This document shows, one piece after another, positions 1 to 8,576 of a stretch of 64,000 nt of DNA; within the stretch, counting starts at the first letter, position 1, and each line of letters starts with the position of its first letter. This DNA comes from Pseudarthrobacter oxydans (GTDB lineage: Bacteria; Actinomycetota; Actinomycetes; Actinomycetales; Micrococcaceae), in the NCBI RefSeq assembly GCF_030812335.1, contig NZ_JAUSSN010000005.1, forward strand, positions 1-64,000, given 5' to 3'. The translations under genes were made by a program, and so were the position numbers. The notes under the pieces were generated by a model that saw only the letters and a program-made list of their open reading frames with translations, did no database searches and was not told the DNA's origin.

Positions 1-130
1 GGGGAGGTCCACCACCACCACCACCCCCCCAACCCCCACCACCCCCCCCCCCCACCGCCCCCCCCCCCCTTATTTCTCTTAAATTCCGGCGCCCCCCCCC
101 CCCCCCCCCGGCGGAGGGGGAGCGGAAGGT
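1..130. other. Low-complexity poly-C contig end, probable artefact
   Basis: These bases consist mostly of runs of C interrupted by CCACC units and one short AT-rich patch near 70-85. Nothing like it occurs elsewhere in the window, and no coding or regulatory signal is visible. It abuts the stop codon of the purine permease gene. A read-end or assembly error at a contig terminus is the simplest reading, but a true homopolymer tract cannot be excluded from sequence alone. Confidence 0.7.
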
Positions 131-132
131 GC

Positions 133-1587
133 CTAGTGCATCCCCAGCGCGGCCTCGATCGGGCCGATGGCGAAGAACAGCAGGAACGCCGCGGCCACAG
201 CCCACATGAGCGGGTGCACCTCGCGTGCGCGGCCCTGGAAGGTGCGGATCAGGACGAAGGTGATGAAGCCGGCACCCAGGCCGTTGGCGATCGAGTAGGT
301 GAACGGCATCAGCGTGAAGGTCAGGAAGGCCGGGATCGCGATGCCCAGGTCCTGCCAGTCGATCTTGCCGACCTGGGAGACCATCATGAAGCCGACGATG
401 ACCAGCGCCGGGGCGACGGCCTCGAACGGCACGAGGTTGATCAGCGGGGTGAAGAACATGGCCACGAGGAACAGCAGGCCGGTGACGACCGAGGCCAGGC
501 CGGTCCGGGCGCCTTCGCCGATGCCGGCGCCGGATTCGACGTAGATCTGGTTCGAGGAGACCGAAGCGCCGCCGCCGATGATCGCGCCGAGCGCGTCCAC
601 CTGCAGCACGCGGTCCACGTTGGGGATGTTGCCGTCCTTGTCGATGCTGCCGGCCTCCGTGGCCAGGCCCACCATGGTGCCCATGGCATCGAAGAAGATG
701 CTGAGCAGGATCACGAACGCCAGCAGGGTCGCGGCGACAAAGCCGAGGTGCTCAAAGGCGCCGAACGGGTTGGCCTGCCCGATCAGCGACAGGTCCGGGG
801 CCGCCCATTCCGAGAACGCCGGCGCCACGAGGGACCAGCCCTGCGGGTTGTAGGTCGTGCCGTCGAAGCTGGGGCCGATATGCAGCGTGAATTCCAGGAT
901 CACGGACAGGATCGTCGAGGCAACGATGCCGATCAGGATCGCGCCCTTGACCTTGCGGACCACGAGGGCGATGGTCAGGATCAGGCCGAAGACGAAGACC
1001 AGCGTGGGCCAGCCCAGCAGCTTGCCGTCGAAGCCCAGGCCGACCGGCACGGTGGTGCCGGCAACATCGGGGATGCGGCGCACGAAGCCGGCGTTGACCA
1101 GGCCGATCAGGGCGATGAACAGGCCGATGCCCACCACGATGGCGGTCTTCAGCCCTTCCGGGACCGCCTTGAAGACCGCGGTCCGGAAGCCGGTGAGGAC
1201 CAGGATCAGCATAGTGATGCCCGAGAGCATAACGAGGCCCATCATGTCCGGCCAGGTCAGGCCGGGGTTGGTGGCCACCGTGACGGCGACGAAGGCGTTG
1301 ACGCCCAGACCCGTTGCCAGCGCGAAGGGGTGCTTGGCCCACGCGCCCATCAGGATGGTCAGGATGCCGGCCACAAAGGCGGTGACGGCGGCGACGGCAG
1401 GGAAGCCGAGGGTGGCGCCGGAGGAATCGGGACCGGAGAGGATCAGCGGGTTCAGCACCACGATGTAGCTCATGGCGAAGAACGTGGCGAAGCCTCCCCG
1501 GATCTCCCGCGACAAGTTCGACCCGCGCTCGGAGATCTTGAAGTACCGGTCGAGTGCAGAGCCCTGCTTGAGCATTAGATCTTGCAT
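133..1587 (-). CDS. NCS2 family purine permease (AzgA/PbuG-like)
   Basis: Predicted 484-residue inner-membrane proton symporter for hypoxanthine/guanine/adenine-type purines. The family motif GFATFFAMSYIVVLNP lies at residues 32-47. A second family signature, YVESGAGIGEGARTG, lies in the middle of the protein. Many hydrophobic segments fit the 12-14 helices of the family. The ATG at 1587 was chosen because GGAGGA lies 3 bases upstream on the coding strand; the reading frame stays open for another 130 codons upstream, but that stretch is arginine-rich and unlike the family. A second ATG at 1575 is possible. The gene is divergent from the CopC-like gene across about 110 bp. Substrate within the purines is inferred from family only. 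Confidence 0.9.
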   Translation of the reverse strand: MQDLMLKQGSALDRYFKISERGSNLSREIRGGFATFFAMSYIVVLNPLILSGPDSSGATLGFPAVAAVTAFVAGILTILMGAWAKHPFALATGLGVNAFVAVTVATNPGLTWPDMMGLVMLSGITMLILVLTGFRTAVFKAVPEGLKTAIVVGIGLFIALIGLVNAGFVRRIPDVAGTTVPVGLGFDGKLLGWPTLVFVFGLILTIALVVRKVKGAILIGIVASTILSVILEFTLHIGPSFDGTTYNPQGWSLVAPAFSEWAAPDLSLIGQANPFGAFEHLGFVAATLLAFVILLSIFFDAMGTMVGLATEAGSIDKDGNIPNVDRVLQVDALGAIIGGGASVSSNQIYVESGAGIGEGARTGLASVVTGLLFLVAMFFTPLINLVPFEAVAPALVIVGFMMVSQVGKIDWQDLGIAIPAFLTFTLMPFTYSIANGLGAGFITFVLIRTFQGRAREVHPLMWAVAAAFLLFFAIGPIEAALGMH

Positions 1588-1696
1588 TAGTCCTCCGGGA
1601 GTGATGTGTATTGCCCTAATCCTATTTGGCGCCCGAGGGCCGACCCCGCGATTTCGCCTAGTCTGTAAGGAAGCCAACACTAGGAGCAGCTTTTCC

Positions 1697-2290
1697 ATGC
1701 GCCTCATCCGCCAGCTTTCAAGTGCCCTCCTGGGCGCCCTGATCCTCGCCGCCGCCCTGCTCGGCGCGCTTGCCCCGGCCTCGGCCCACGATGCCGCCGA
1801 ATCCACCAGCCCGGCCTCCGGGGCCACGGTGGCGGCGCCGCCGGAGCAGGTCTCGGTCACCTTCAACAAGAATCCGCTGGCGCTGGGGTCGCAGATCCTC
1901 GTGAACGATGCCGCCGGCACCAACTGGTCCGACGGCGCCGTCGAGATCGTGGACAACGTCGCCTCGCAGAAGCTCAAGGCCGGCGCCCCGGCCGGGGCCT
2001 ACACGGTGGTCTGGCGCGTCGTCAGCTCGGATTCACACCCGATCGAAGGCAGCTTCACGTTCACGGCCACAACCGGAGCGGCGGGCTCGACGGCGGCCGC
2101 CGCAGTCCCCACGATGGGAACCGCCCAGCCGGGCACCACGCCGGCGCCATCGCAGCCGGTCAGTTCCGCCGAGCCGTTCCCCTGGAGCATTGTGATCTTT
2201 GTCGGAACGGCCATCGGCATCCTGGTGGTCCTGGGCCTGATGGCCAAGAGCCGGCTCAAGCCGGACTCCGGCAGCGACACGAAAAGCTGA
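1697..2290 (+). CDS. CopC-domain copper resistance/binding protein, membrane-anchored
   Basis: 197 residues, exported and anchored to the outer face of the membrane. A signal peptide covers residues 1-30 and ends ASA, so the mature protein starts with His31, the N-terminal histidine expected to ligate Cu(II) in CopC proteins. The CopC fold continues to about residue 127 and contains WRVVSSDSHPIEGSF, where Asp112 and His114 match the other two Cu(II) ligands. A Pro/Ala/Thr linker and one transmembrane helix (about 162-183) with a basic tail follow. AGGAGC lies 9 bases before the ATG. No CopD partner is adjacent. The likely role is periplasm-side copper binding or delivery; the domain assignment is firm, the physiology inferred. 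Confidence 0.88.
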   Translation: MRLIRQLSSALLGALILAAALLGALAPASAHDAAESTSPASGATVAAPPEQVSVTFNKNPLALGSQILVNDAAGTNWSDGAVEIVDNVASQKLKAGAPAGAYTVVWRVVSSDSHPIEGSFTFTATTGAAGSTAAAAVPTMGTAQPGTTPAPSQPVSSAEPFPWSIVIFVGTAIGILVVLGLMAKSRLKPDSGSDTKS

Positions 2291-2370
2291 TCAGACGCAG
2301 CGCCGTTTCCCCGGCTAACTCAGTCACCACCTAACCCCGACACCGCATAACTCCGGGCGGCGAGCTGCGG

Positions 2371-3006
2371 CTAGGCCGGCGAGGCGAGATCGTAGTAGCC
2401 CGTGAGGGCGGCGGGAAAGCCGTCGGGGTGGACCTTGGCGGAGATCGCCTGGCCCACGACCTTCGCCTGGCGCAGCACTTCCTTCGGCGTCGGTGTGATG
2501 AGTTCGCCCACGCCCACCAGGTACATCCCGACGGCGTGCATGGCCGCCATCAGGTTTTGCCCCGCGGTCATGCCGAGCTCGGAGAGCATCCGGCGCAGCT
2601 GGCTGTGGGCGCAGCGCGTCAGGACGAGGTGGTCCGCCAGGAGGACGCCGCCGGGCGTGCGCACAGCCCACTGCTGGGCCGGGCCGGTGACGCCGGCGTC
2701 GACGTGGTCCAGCTGCAGGGCCCGGATGTTGTTCCGGACATCCAGCTTGTGGCTGGCGGCGTAGTTCCGCAGGTGCCGGAGGATCTCGTTGCGCTCCCGG
2801 AGGCTGGCGGCGTCGGCCGCGTCGCAGCGCTGCAGGGAGGAGGTGTTGGCCGGATGCCCGGCGCCCAGCAGATCGAGCCCGTCCACAATGATGGAGTCCA
2901 CGCCGCGTCGCTGCAGCTCGCTGGCAACCGCCAGCCCCGACAGGCCGGTGCCGATCACGACGGCTGCGGTCCGTTCGATACCACCGGACATGGGCATGGT
3001 CGACAC
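2371..3006 (-). CDS. Small FAD/NAD(P)-binding oxidoreductase-like protein
   Basis: 211 residues. The N-terminus carries a Rossmann dinucleotide-binding motif, VVIGTGLSGLAVASEL (about 16-31), followed by an acidic strand end (IIVDG), as in flavin-dependent oxidoreductases. The GTG start at 3006 is supported by GGAGGG 8 bases upstream. Typical members of the superfamily are 350-500 residues with a second nucleotide-binding domain, which is absent here, so this is either a minimal single-domain protein or the remnant of a longer one. No frameshifted continuation was recognised downstream. Substrate and partner are unknown. It is divergent from the universal stress gene. Confidence 0.65.
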   Translation of the reverse strand: MSTMPMSGGIERTAAVVIGTGLSGLAVASELQRRGVDSIIVDGLDLLGAGHPANTSSLQRCDAADAASLRERNEILRHLRNYAASHKLDVRNNIRALQLDHVDAGVTGPAQQWAVRTPGGVLLADHLVLTRCAHSQLRRMLSELGMTAGQNLMAAMHAVGMYLVGVGELITPTPKEVLRQAKVVGQAISAKVHPDGFPAALTGYYDLASPA

Positions 3007-3478
3007 TGCAGGGTCCCTCCTCGAATGGTGCCAGTCGCGGGGCCGATGCCCCGGACGCTGTCCGCTGCCCGCCCGAACGCGCCTCTCACCGCAACAGCAG
3101 CAGGATTCGCGTTCTGAAACACGAGTCTCGGTTCAGCAACGCCTCGAAGACTACCTAACATTTCCGGCCTTGGATAGAGCAGCCGCCACATTGGCTCATC
3201 CGGGAATTTCCGGGCTTTTCGGGCGGCGCCGAGGGCTTTTTCCCGCGCCCTCCGGGGCCGCCGGCAGCCCTGTAAACACTGGGCAAAACCTGCGTGACGA
3301 TCGCCGGTTCGGAGGCCCGGCAGCGCGCTTGCTAGTTCCCCGAAAACCGAGAATAGTTGGAAAGACCAGGGGTTCTAGCCCGCGGATTCTTCGGGCGCGT
3401 CGCCGGTGGACGCTGCACGCGGACACGTCTGGCAGAATAGCCGCAACATCAGGCAAGAATCGCGAGGAGGCGGACCCC
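3007..3478. other. Intergenic region without a recognisable gene
   Basis: About 470 bases separate the oxidoreductase-like gene (minus) from the universal stress protein gene (plus). The frames open here encode Arg/Ala/Gly-rich sequence with no family resemblance and no ribosome binding site. It must hold both divergent promoters, but I cannot place a convincing -35/-10 pair. A ribosome binding site (GAGGAGG) for the stress gene lies at 3464-3470. Confidence 0.6.
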
Positions 3479-4516
3479 ATGGGCCGAGAACAGGTTCATC
3501 CGGATCCGGCAGGGGATACCCCCGGCGGGTCTGCGGCTCCCCGGGGGATCGTGGTCGGCGTCGACGGTTCAGACCACAGCAAGTGCGCCCTGGTCTGGGC
3601 CGCCCGCGAAGCCGAGCGCCGCAATCGTCCGCTGCACATCGTGACCGCCTATTCCGTTCCGATCTTCGCGGCCTCAGGGCTCGACGGCGGTTATGCCACC
3701 GTTGATGATTCGGTGATCCGCGAAGGCGCTGAGGCCATCCTGAAGCAGGCCGTGAACAAGGTGGCCGGGTACCTGATCGACGTCGACGCCTCCGTCGAGA
3801 ACGGCGATGCCTCCGGCGTCCTGCTGGAGATGTCCGAAACCGCCGAGCTGCTGGTCTTCGGCACCCGGGGCCGGGGCGGTTTCGTCGGCCGGCTGCTGGG
3901 ATCCGTCAGCAGCGCCCTCCCCGCGCATTCCAAATGCCCCACGGTCACCGTGCCCCTGATCTGCGCCGACCGCCTGGGCGAGACCACCGACGACAAGCAT
4001 GTCCTCGCGGAGCGGGCGAAGTCCGGTCACGTCCCCGTCGAAAACGTGGTGGTGGTGGGGGTCGACGGCTCCGAGCAGGCCCGCGTGGCGGTGTTGGAGG
4101 CAGCAACGCAGGCCGAGCGGCTCTCGGCACCGCTGCGGGTGGTGTGCGCCGTCCCGCAGTACAGCGGTTCGCTGGCCTGGGTTCCCGCGCCGATGGACCG
4201 TGACGCGCTTTTCGCTGACATCAGGGCCCAGCTTGAGGCCGGCAGTGCCTGGATCAGGAGCCATTTTCCCCGCCTCACAGTGGAGACGCAGCTCGTTGAT
4301 GGCTCGCCGGTGGACATCCTCGTCGAGGCCAGCCGGCATGTGGAACTGGTGGTCGTCGGCACCCGCGGACGCGGCGGCTTCGCCGGGATGCTGCTCGGGT
4401 CCACCTCGGACGGGATCCTGCACCACGCCAAGGGCCCCGTCATGGTGGTCCCGGACCGGGACGATCCCCGGCTGGCGGACCGGGTGAATTTCGGACCCAT
4501 CCTCGGCGATTCATAG
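3479..4516 (+). CDS. Tandem-domain universal stress protein
   Basis: 345 residues with two UspA domains, about 22-160 and 187-335. Each begins with a strand ending in VGVDGS, and each has the ATP-binding signature of the form G-x2-G-x9-G-S/T: GTRGRGGFVGRLLGS at 128-142 and GTRGRGGFAGMLLGS at 294-308. It is therefore an ATP-binding Usp like the mycobacterial and streptomycete tandem proteins that respond to hypoxia, starvation and stationary phase. The ATG follows GAGGAGG by 8 bases. The long upstream open frame is not coding-like. The gene is 78 bp upstream of a rifampicin-phosphotransferase-like gene on the same strand, so joint expression is plausible. Regulation is not visible. Confidence 0.93.
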   Translation: MGREQVHPDPAGDTPGGSAAPRGIVVGVDGSDHSKCALVWAAREAERRNRPLHIVTAYSVPIFAASGLDGGYATVDDSVIREGAEAILKQAVNKVAGYLIDVDASVENGDASGVLLEMSETAELLVFGTRGRGGFVGRLLGSVSSALPAHSKCPTVTVPLICADRLGETTDDKHVLAERAKSGHVPVENVVVVGVDGSEQARVAVLEAATQAERLSAPLRVVCAVPQYSGSLAWVPAPMDRDALFADIRAQLEAGSAWIRSHFPRLTVETQLVDGSPVDILVEASRHVELVVVGTRGRGGFAGMLLGSTSDGILHHAKGPVMVVPDRDDPRLADRVNFGPILGDS

Positions 4517-4594
4517 CCCTGACAAGTCCGGCCCCGGGACGGGCCCGGACCCGGCCGGGACGGAAGGCTTCCTCGCTGAAGGGAGGGCCGGCAG

Positions 4595-7315
4595 GTGAAG
4601 CAGCTGGTGCTCGCACTGGAACTGGCCGGCGCGGAGCTGCTGCCCGACGTCGGCGGCAAGGCGGCCAACCTCGGTGAGCTGCGGCGGGCCGGGCTGCCGG
4701 TTCCGGCCGGTTTCTGCCTGACCACGCAGGCCTACCGGCGGGCCACGGCGCCCGCCGGGCTCGAGAACATCCACGCCGGACTGGCCGAGACCGCCCCGGA
4801 GGACCTTCCGGGGCTCGCCCGGCTCGCCGCCGCCGCCCGGGCCCTGGTCCTGGCCGCTGACATCCCCGCTGACGTTGCCGAGGCCGTCCGGGCTGCCTAC
4901 ACGGCACTGGGACCGGACGCGCCCGTGGCGGTGCGGTCCTCCGCGACCGCCGAGGACCTGCCGTTCGCCAGCTTCGCCGGCCAGCAGGATACCTTCCTGA
5001 ACGTCGTGGGCGCCGACGCGGTCCTGGCCGCCGTCCGGCAGTGCTGGGCGTCGCTCTGGACGGACCGCGCCGTGAGCTACCGCGCCACCCACGGGATCAG
5101 CCCCGCAGCGGTGTCGCTCGCCGTCGTGGTCCAGCAGATGGTGGACGCGGCCGTGGCCGGTGTCCTGTTTACCGCGAATCCGGTGACCGGACGGCGGCAT
5201 GAGGCGGTCATCGACGCCAGCCCCGGGCTGGGCGAGGCCGTGGTGTCCGGGGCGGTCAACCCGGACCACTTCGTTGTCGACAGCGCCACGCGGCGGATCC
5301 TCGAGCGCCGGACCGGGAGCAAACGGATGGCCATCCGGCCACGGCCGGGCGGCGGAACCGAACGGATCGAGCAGACCGGTTCCGGGTCCCAGCCCTGCCT
5401 GGACGAAGCCCAGCTCCTGGCGCTGGAGCGCCTTGGACGGCGCGCGGAGGTGCACTTTGGCGCGCCGCAGGACCTCGAATGGGCCATTGACGGCAGCGGA
5501 GCCGCATGGCTGACACAGTCGCGGCCCATCACCACCCTCTACCCGCTGCCGGAGCCGCGGCCCGGCCGGGACGGGACACGCGTCTACCTGTGCTTCAGCC
5601 TGGCCCAGGGCCTGACCCGCCCGCTGACCTCGATGGGGCTGGCCGGCTTCCGGCTGATTGCCTCGTCCGTGGCACGGGCCGCGGGGTTCGATGTCCCCGT
5701 CCCGCACGACGGGCCGGCGCCCTACGTCCAGGCCGGCCAGCGCCTCTTCTTCGATCTGACCCCGGTGGTGCGCAGCGCCGTGGGACGGGCCATCGTGCCG
5801 CGCGTGTTCGACATCATGGAGGCCCGCTCCGCGGCCGTGCTGCGGCGGCTGTTCGCAGATCCCCGCTGGTCCGTCACCAGCAGGTCCCCCTGGCGGGTGC
5901 TGCGGCACGTCGGCCCGGTGGCGGCGCGGGCCAGGGTCCCGGAGACGTTGCTCCGCGCCCTGTTCCGGCCCGAGGCCGCGCTGCGCCGGGCGGAACGGTT
6001 CGGCGAACGGTTCAGGGCCGCCCTCGTCGTGCCGGCCGGGTCCACCCCGGTGCAGCGGCTGGACCACGTGGAACGCATCCTCGGGCAGGAGCTCTTTCCG
6101 GTGGTGCCCAACATCCTGCCGCTGCCCGCCCTGGGCTTTGCGCTCCTGGCGGCCGCCGGCCGGCTGCTGGGACCCGCGGCCGGCCCGGGAGCACTGCAGC
6201 CGGTGCTGCGCGGACTTCCCAACAACGTGACCACCGAAATGGACCTGGCACTCTGGCAGCTCGCCTCAGCCATCCGGGCCGACGCCGGATCCGCCGCGAT
6301 GTTTGAGGGTGCTGTGTTCGATGAAACAGGGGTGCCGGAGCTGGTCCGCCGCTACCGGGCCCGCGAACTGCCCGCCGTCATGCAGTCCGGGCTCGCCGGC
6401 TTCCTGGGCCGCTACGGGCACCGCGCCGTGGCGGAAATAGACCTCGGGATGCCGCGCTGGTCCGACGACCCGGCCCATATCCTCGGCGTCCTGGCCAACT
6501 ACCTGCGGCTGGACGACCCCGGCCAGGCCCCGGACCGGCTGTTCAGCAAAGCGGCACGTGACGCCGAGACCCAGGTGGAGCGGCTTACCGCCGCCGCGGG
6601 GGAACGGGGCAGGCTGCGAGCAGCGCTGGTCCGGGCGGCGCTGAAACGCACCAGGATGTTTGCCGGGTTGCGGGAACTGCCGAAGTACCACATCGTCGAG
6701 GCCCTGGCCGCGGTGCGCGGGCAGCTCCAGGCCATCGGGGCCGAACTCGCGGCCGCCGGCAGCATCACTGCAGCGGACGACGTCTTCTTCCTGGACCTGC
6801 CCGAGGTCCGCGAAGGCCTCGCGGGAAGGGAACTGCACGACGTCGTGGCGCAGCGCCGCGCAGCGTATGCCCAGGAACTGGGCCGCCGGCACATCCCGCG
6901 GGTACTGCTCTCGGACGGAACGGAACCTGAGGCGCTGCAGGCCGGCGCCGCCGGGGCGGAGGCCGGACCCGCGGGCCTGCTGACGGGAACTCCGGCGTCG
7001 GCGGGCACGGTCACCGCCCCAGCCCGCGTCATCCTGGAGCCGCAGGGCGCGCACCTGGAGCCGGGCGAGATCCTCGTGGCGCCGTCCACGGACCCGGGCT
7101 GGACGCCGCTGTTCCTGACCGCCGGCGGACTGGTGATGGAAATGGGCGGCCCCAACTCGCACGGCGCCGTCGTCGCCCGCGAGTACGGGATCCCGGCAGT
7201 GGTCGGGGTTCCGGACGCCACCTCGCTGATCGTCACCGGGCACAGCGTCACGGTCGACGGCGCCGCCGGCACCGTCAGACAGGACCGCCCGGACCAATCC
7301 GCCGGGGAAGGGTGA
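4595..7315 (+). CDS. PEP synthase/rifampicin phosphotransferase-like dikinase
   Basis: 906 residues with the three-part layout of rifampicin phosphotransferases (Rph). There is an N-terminal PPDK-type ATP-grasp domain (about 1-315) with GGKAANLGELRRAGLPVPAGF including Lys22 and VAVRSSATAEDLP including Arg114, then a long variable middle region, then a C-terminal swivelling phosphohistidine domain with SHGAVVAREYGIPAVVG, in which His856 is the predicted phospho-carrier. In true PEP synthase the His domain is central and a PEP-binding barrel follows; that barrel is missing, which favours the Rph family. The GTG start follows GGGAGGG. The actual acceptor (rifamycin or another small molecule) is unknown. 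A frameshifted paralogue lies at 54501-57205. Confidence 0.85.
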   Translation: MKQLVLALELAGAELLPDVGGKAANLGELRRAGLPVPAGFCLTTQAYRRATAPAGLENIHAGLAETAPEDLPGLARLAAAARALVLAADIPADVAEAVRAAYTALGPDAPVAVRSSATAEDLPFASFAGQQDTFLNVVGADAVLAAVRQCWASLWTDRAVSYRATHGISPAAVSLAVVVQQMVDAAVAGVLFTANPVTGRRHEAVIDASPGLGEAVVSGAVNPDHFVVDSATRRILERRTGSKRMAIRPRPGGGTERIEQTGSGSQPCLDEAQLLALERLGRRAEVHFGAPQDLEWAIDGSGAAWLTQSRPITTLYPLPEPRPGRDGTRVYLCFSLAQGLTRPLTSMGLAGFRLIASSVARAAGFDVPVPHDGPAPYVQAGQRLFFDLTPVVRSAVGRAIVPRVFDIMEARSAAVLRRLFADPRWSVTSRSPWRVLRHVGPVAARARVPETLLRALFRPEAALRRAERFGERFRAALVVPAGSTPVQRLDHVERILGQELFPVVPNILPLPALGFALLAAAGRLLGPAAGPGALQPVLRGLPNNVTTEMDLALWQLASAIRADAGSAAMFEGAVFDETGVPELVRRYRARELPAVMQSGLAGFLGRYGHRAVAEIDLGMPRWSDDPAHILGVLANYLRLDDPGQAPDRLFSKAARDAETQVERLTAAAGERGRLRAALVRAALKRTRMFAGLRELPKYHIVEALAAVRGQLQAIGAELAAAGSITAADDVFFLDLPEVREGLAGRELHDVVAQRRAAYAQELGRRHIPRVLLSDGTEPEALQAGAAGAEAGPAGLLTGTPASAGTVTAPARVILEPQGAHLEPGEILVAPSTDPGWTPLFLTAGGLVMEMGGPNSHGAVVAREYGIPAVVGVPDATSLIVTGHSVTVDGAAGTVRQDRPDQSAGEG

Positions 7316-7375
7316 AACGGGACAATCCCGGGCGTAGTGTTGAATCATGAACTGCAAGGTTGGAGCGCGGTCACG

Positions 7376-8533
7376 ATGACGCGCAAATGGCTGCGTTGGA
7401 TGCCCGCCGCCGTGGTGCCCGCCGTGATCGCGGCCGGTGTCCTGTCCGGATCCCTTCCCGCGAGCGCCGGAGACCCGCTGCCGGAGAAAACCCCGCAGCA
7501 GGTGCTGCTGATGGTCGCCCAGCACGGCGAGAAATCCCTGTCCGGGACGCTGGAACAAACCTCCGAGATGGGCCTGCCGGCACTTCCGAAGGCCGGTGCC
7601 GGGTCCCCGGAGACCGCCTGGCTGGAACTGCTGACCGGACCGCACACCGCCCGCGTCTACCGGGACGGGCCGGAGAAGGCCCGGGTGCAGGTCATGGACC
7701 GGATGGCGGAACGGAACGCGGTCCGGAACGGTGATGAGCTCTGGTTCTACAACTCCAAGGACAACACTGCCGCCCACGCCCAGCTTCCCGCCGATGCTGA
7801 CGGCCGCCACGAATCGCATCCAGGAACCGTAGCCACCCCCGAGGAGCTGGCCGACAAACTGCTCGCCAAACTCGACGCGAGCACCGACGTGACCGTCGGA
7901 GCGGATGTCCAGGTCGCCGGACGGGCAGCCTACAATCTCCAGCTGACCCCGACGTCGGAGGCCACCCTGGTGGAATCCGTCGCCATCGCGGTCGACGGCG
8001 ACAGCGGACTTCCGCTTGGCGTCGAAGTGAAGGCGCGGGGACAGGCCGAGCCGGCTTTCAGCGTCGCCTACACGAGCCTCACGCTTGAGGCCCCGGATGC
8101 CGCCATCTTCAACTTCACCCCGCCGCCCGGGGCCGCCGTGGAGGAAATTCCGGTGCCGGACCACAAGGCCGCCGCCGCCGTGCCGCCGTCGGACGCCGAC
8201 GCGGCGAAGGCTGCGAAGCGGCCGACCGTCACCGGCACGGGCTGGGCCTCGGTGCTCGAATTCCCGGCCGGGGCCGTGGCGCTGCCGGGCCAGGCACAGC
8301 TACAGGACGGAACCCCGGACCCTGCGACCGCCAACCCGCTGCGGCCTGGAACCTCCGACCCGGAGGGAACCGGGTCCGGCGCAGCCGCCCTGCTGGAGCA
8401 GGCCGCAGTTGCCGTCCCGGGCGGACGGCTCGTCTCGACGTCGCTGCTGAATGTGCTGATCCTCGACGACGGGCGCATCCTCGCCGGTTCCGTGCCGTTG
8501 GAGCGGCTGCAGGCCGCCGCGACGCCGCGGTGA
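7376..8533 (+). CDS. Secreted LolA-like/RseB-like fold protein
   Basis: 385 residues. An Arg/Lys-containing N-terminus and hydrophobic segment (about 8-30), ending near ASAGD, form a signal peptide. The middle (about 40-250) has the long amphipathic beta-strand pattern of LolA/RseB-type lipoprotein-carrier proteins of actinobacteria: GTLEQTSEMGLPALP, then RVYRDGPEKARVQVMDRMAERN, then ELWFYNSKDNT. The C-terminal third is Ala/Pro-rich and less conserved. The ATG at 7376 was preferred over an upstream GTG at 7337 because it puts the signal peptide at the N-terminus and has a GGAG 10 bases upstream. It is followed 43 bp later by an ABC exporter, so it may handle a lipid or lipoprotein substrate for that system. 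Confidence 0.72.
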   Translation: MTRKWLRWMPAAVVPAVIAAGVLSGSLPASAGDPLPEKTPQQVLLMVAQHGEKSLSGTLEQTSEMGLPALPKAGAGSPETAWLELLTGPHTARVYRDGPEKARVQVMDRMAERNAVRNGDELWFYNSKDNTAAHAQLPADADGRHESHPGTVATPEELADKLLAKLDASTDVTVGADVQVAGRAAYNLQLTPTSEATLVESVAIAVDGDSGLPLGVEVKARGQAEPAFSVAYTSLTLEAPDAAIFNFTPPPGAAVEEIPVPDHKAAAAVPPSDADAAKAAKRPTVTGTGWASVLEFPAGAVALPGQAQLQDGTPDPATANPLRPGTSDPEGTGSGAAALLEQAAVAVPGGRLVSTSLLNVLILDDGRILAGSVPLERLQAAATPR

Positions 8534-8576
8534 ACCACCCGCGGAACCACTCGGTGAACCGCCCGGTGTCCGCCGC

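Noticed and set aside
136-1578. Long plus-strand open frame of 480 codons opposite the purine permease
   Set aside because: Its protein is a His/Asp/Gln/Arg-rich low-complexity sequence typical of the antisense shadow of a GC-rich gene; the minus strand encodes a clear permease.
1588-1696. Possible purine riboswitch before the purine permease
   Set aside because: No conserved aptamer loops are visible and the leader is too short.
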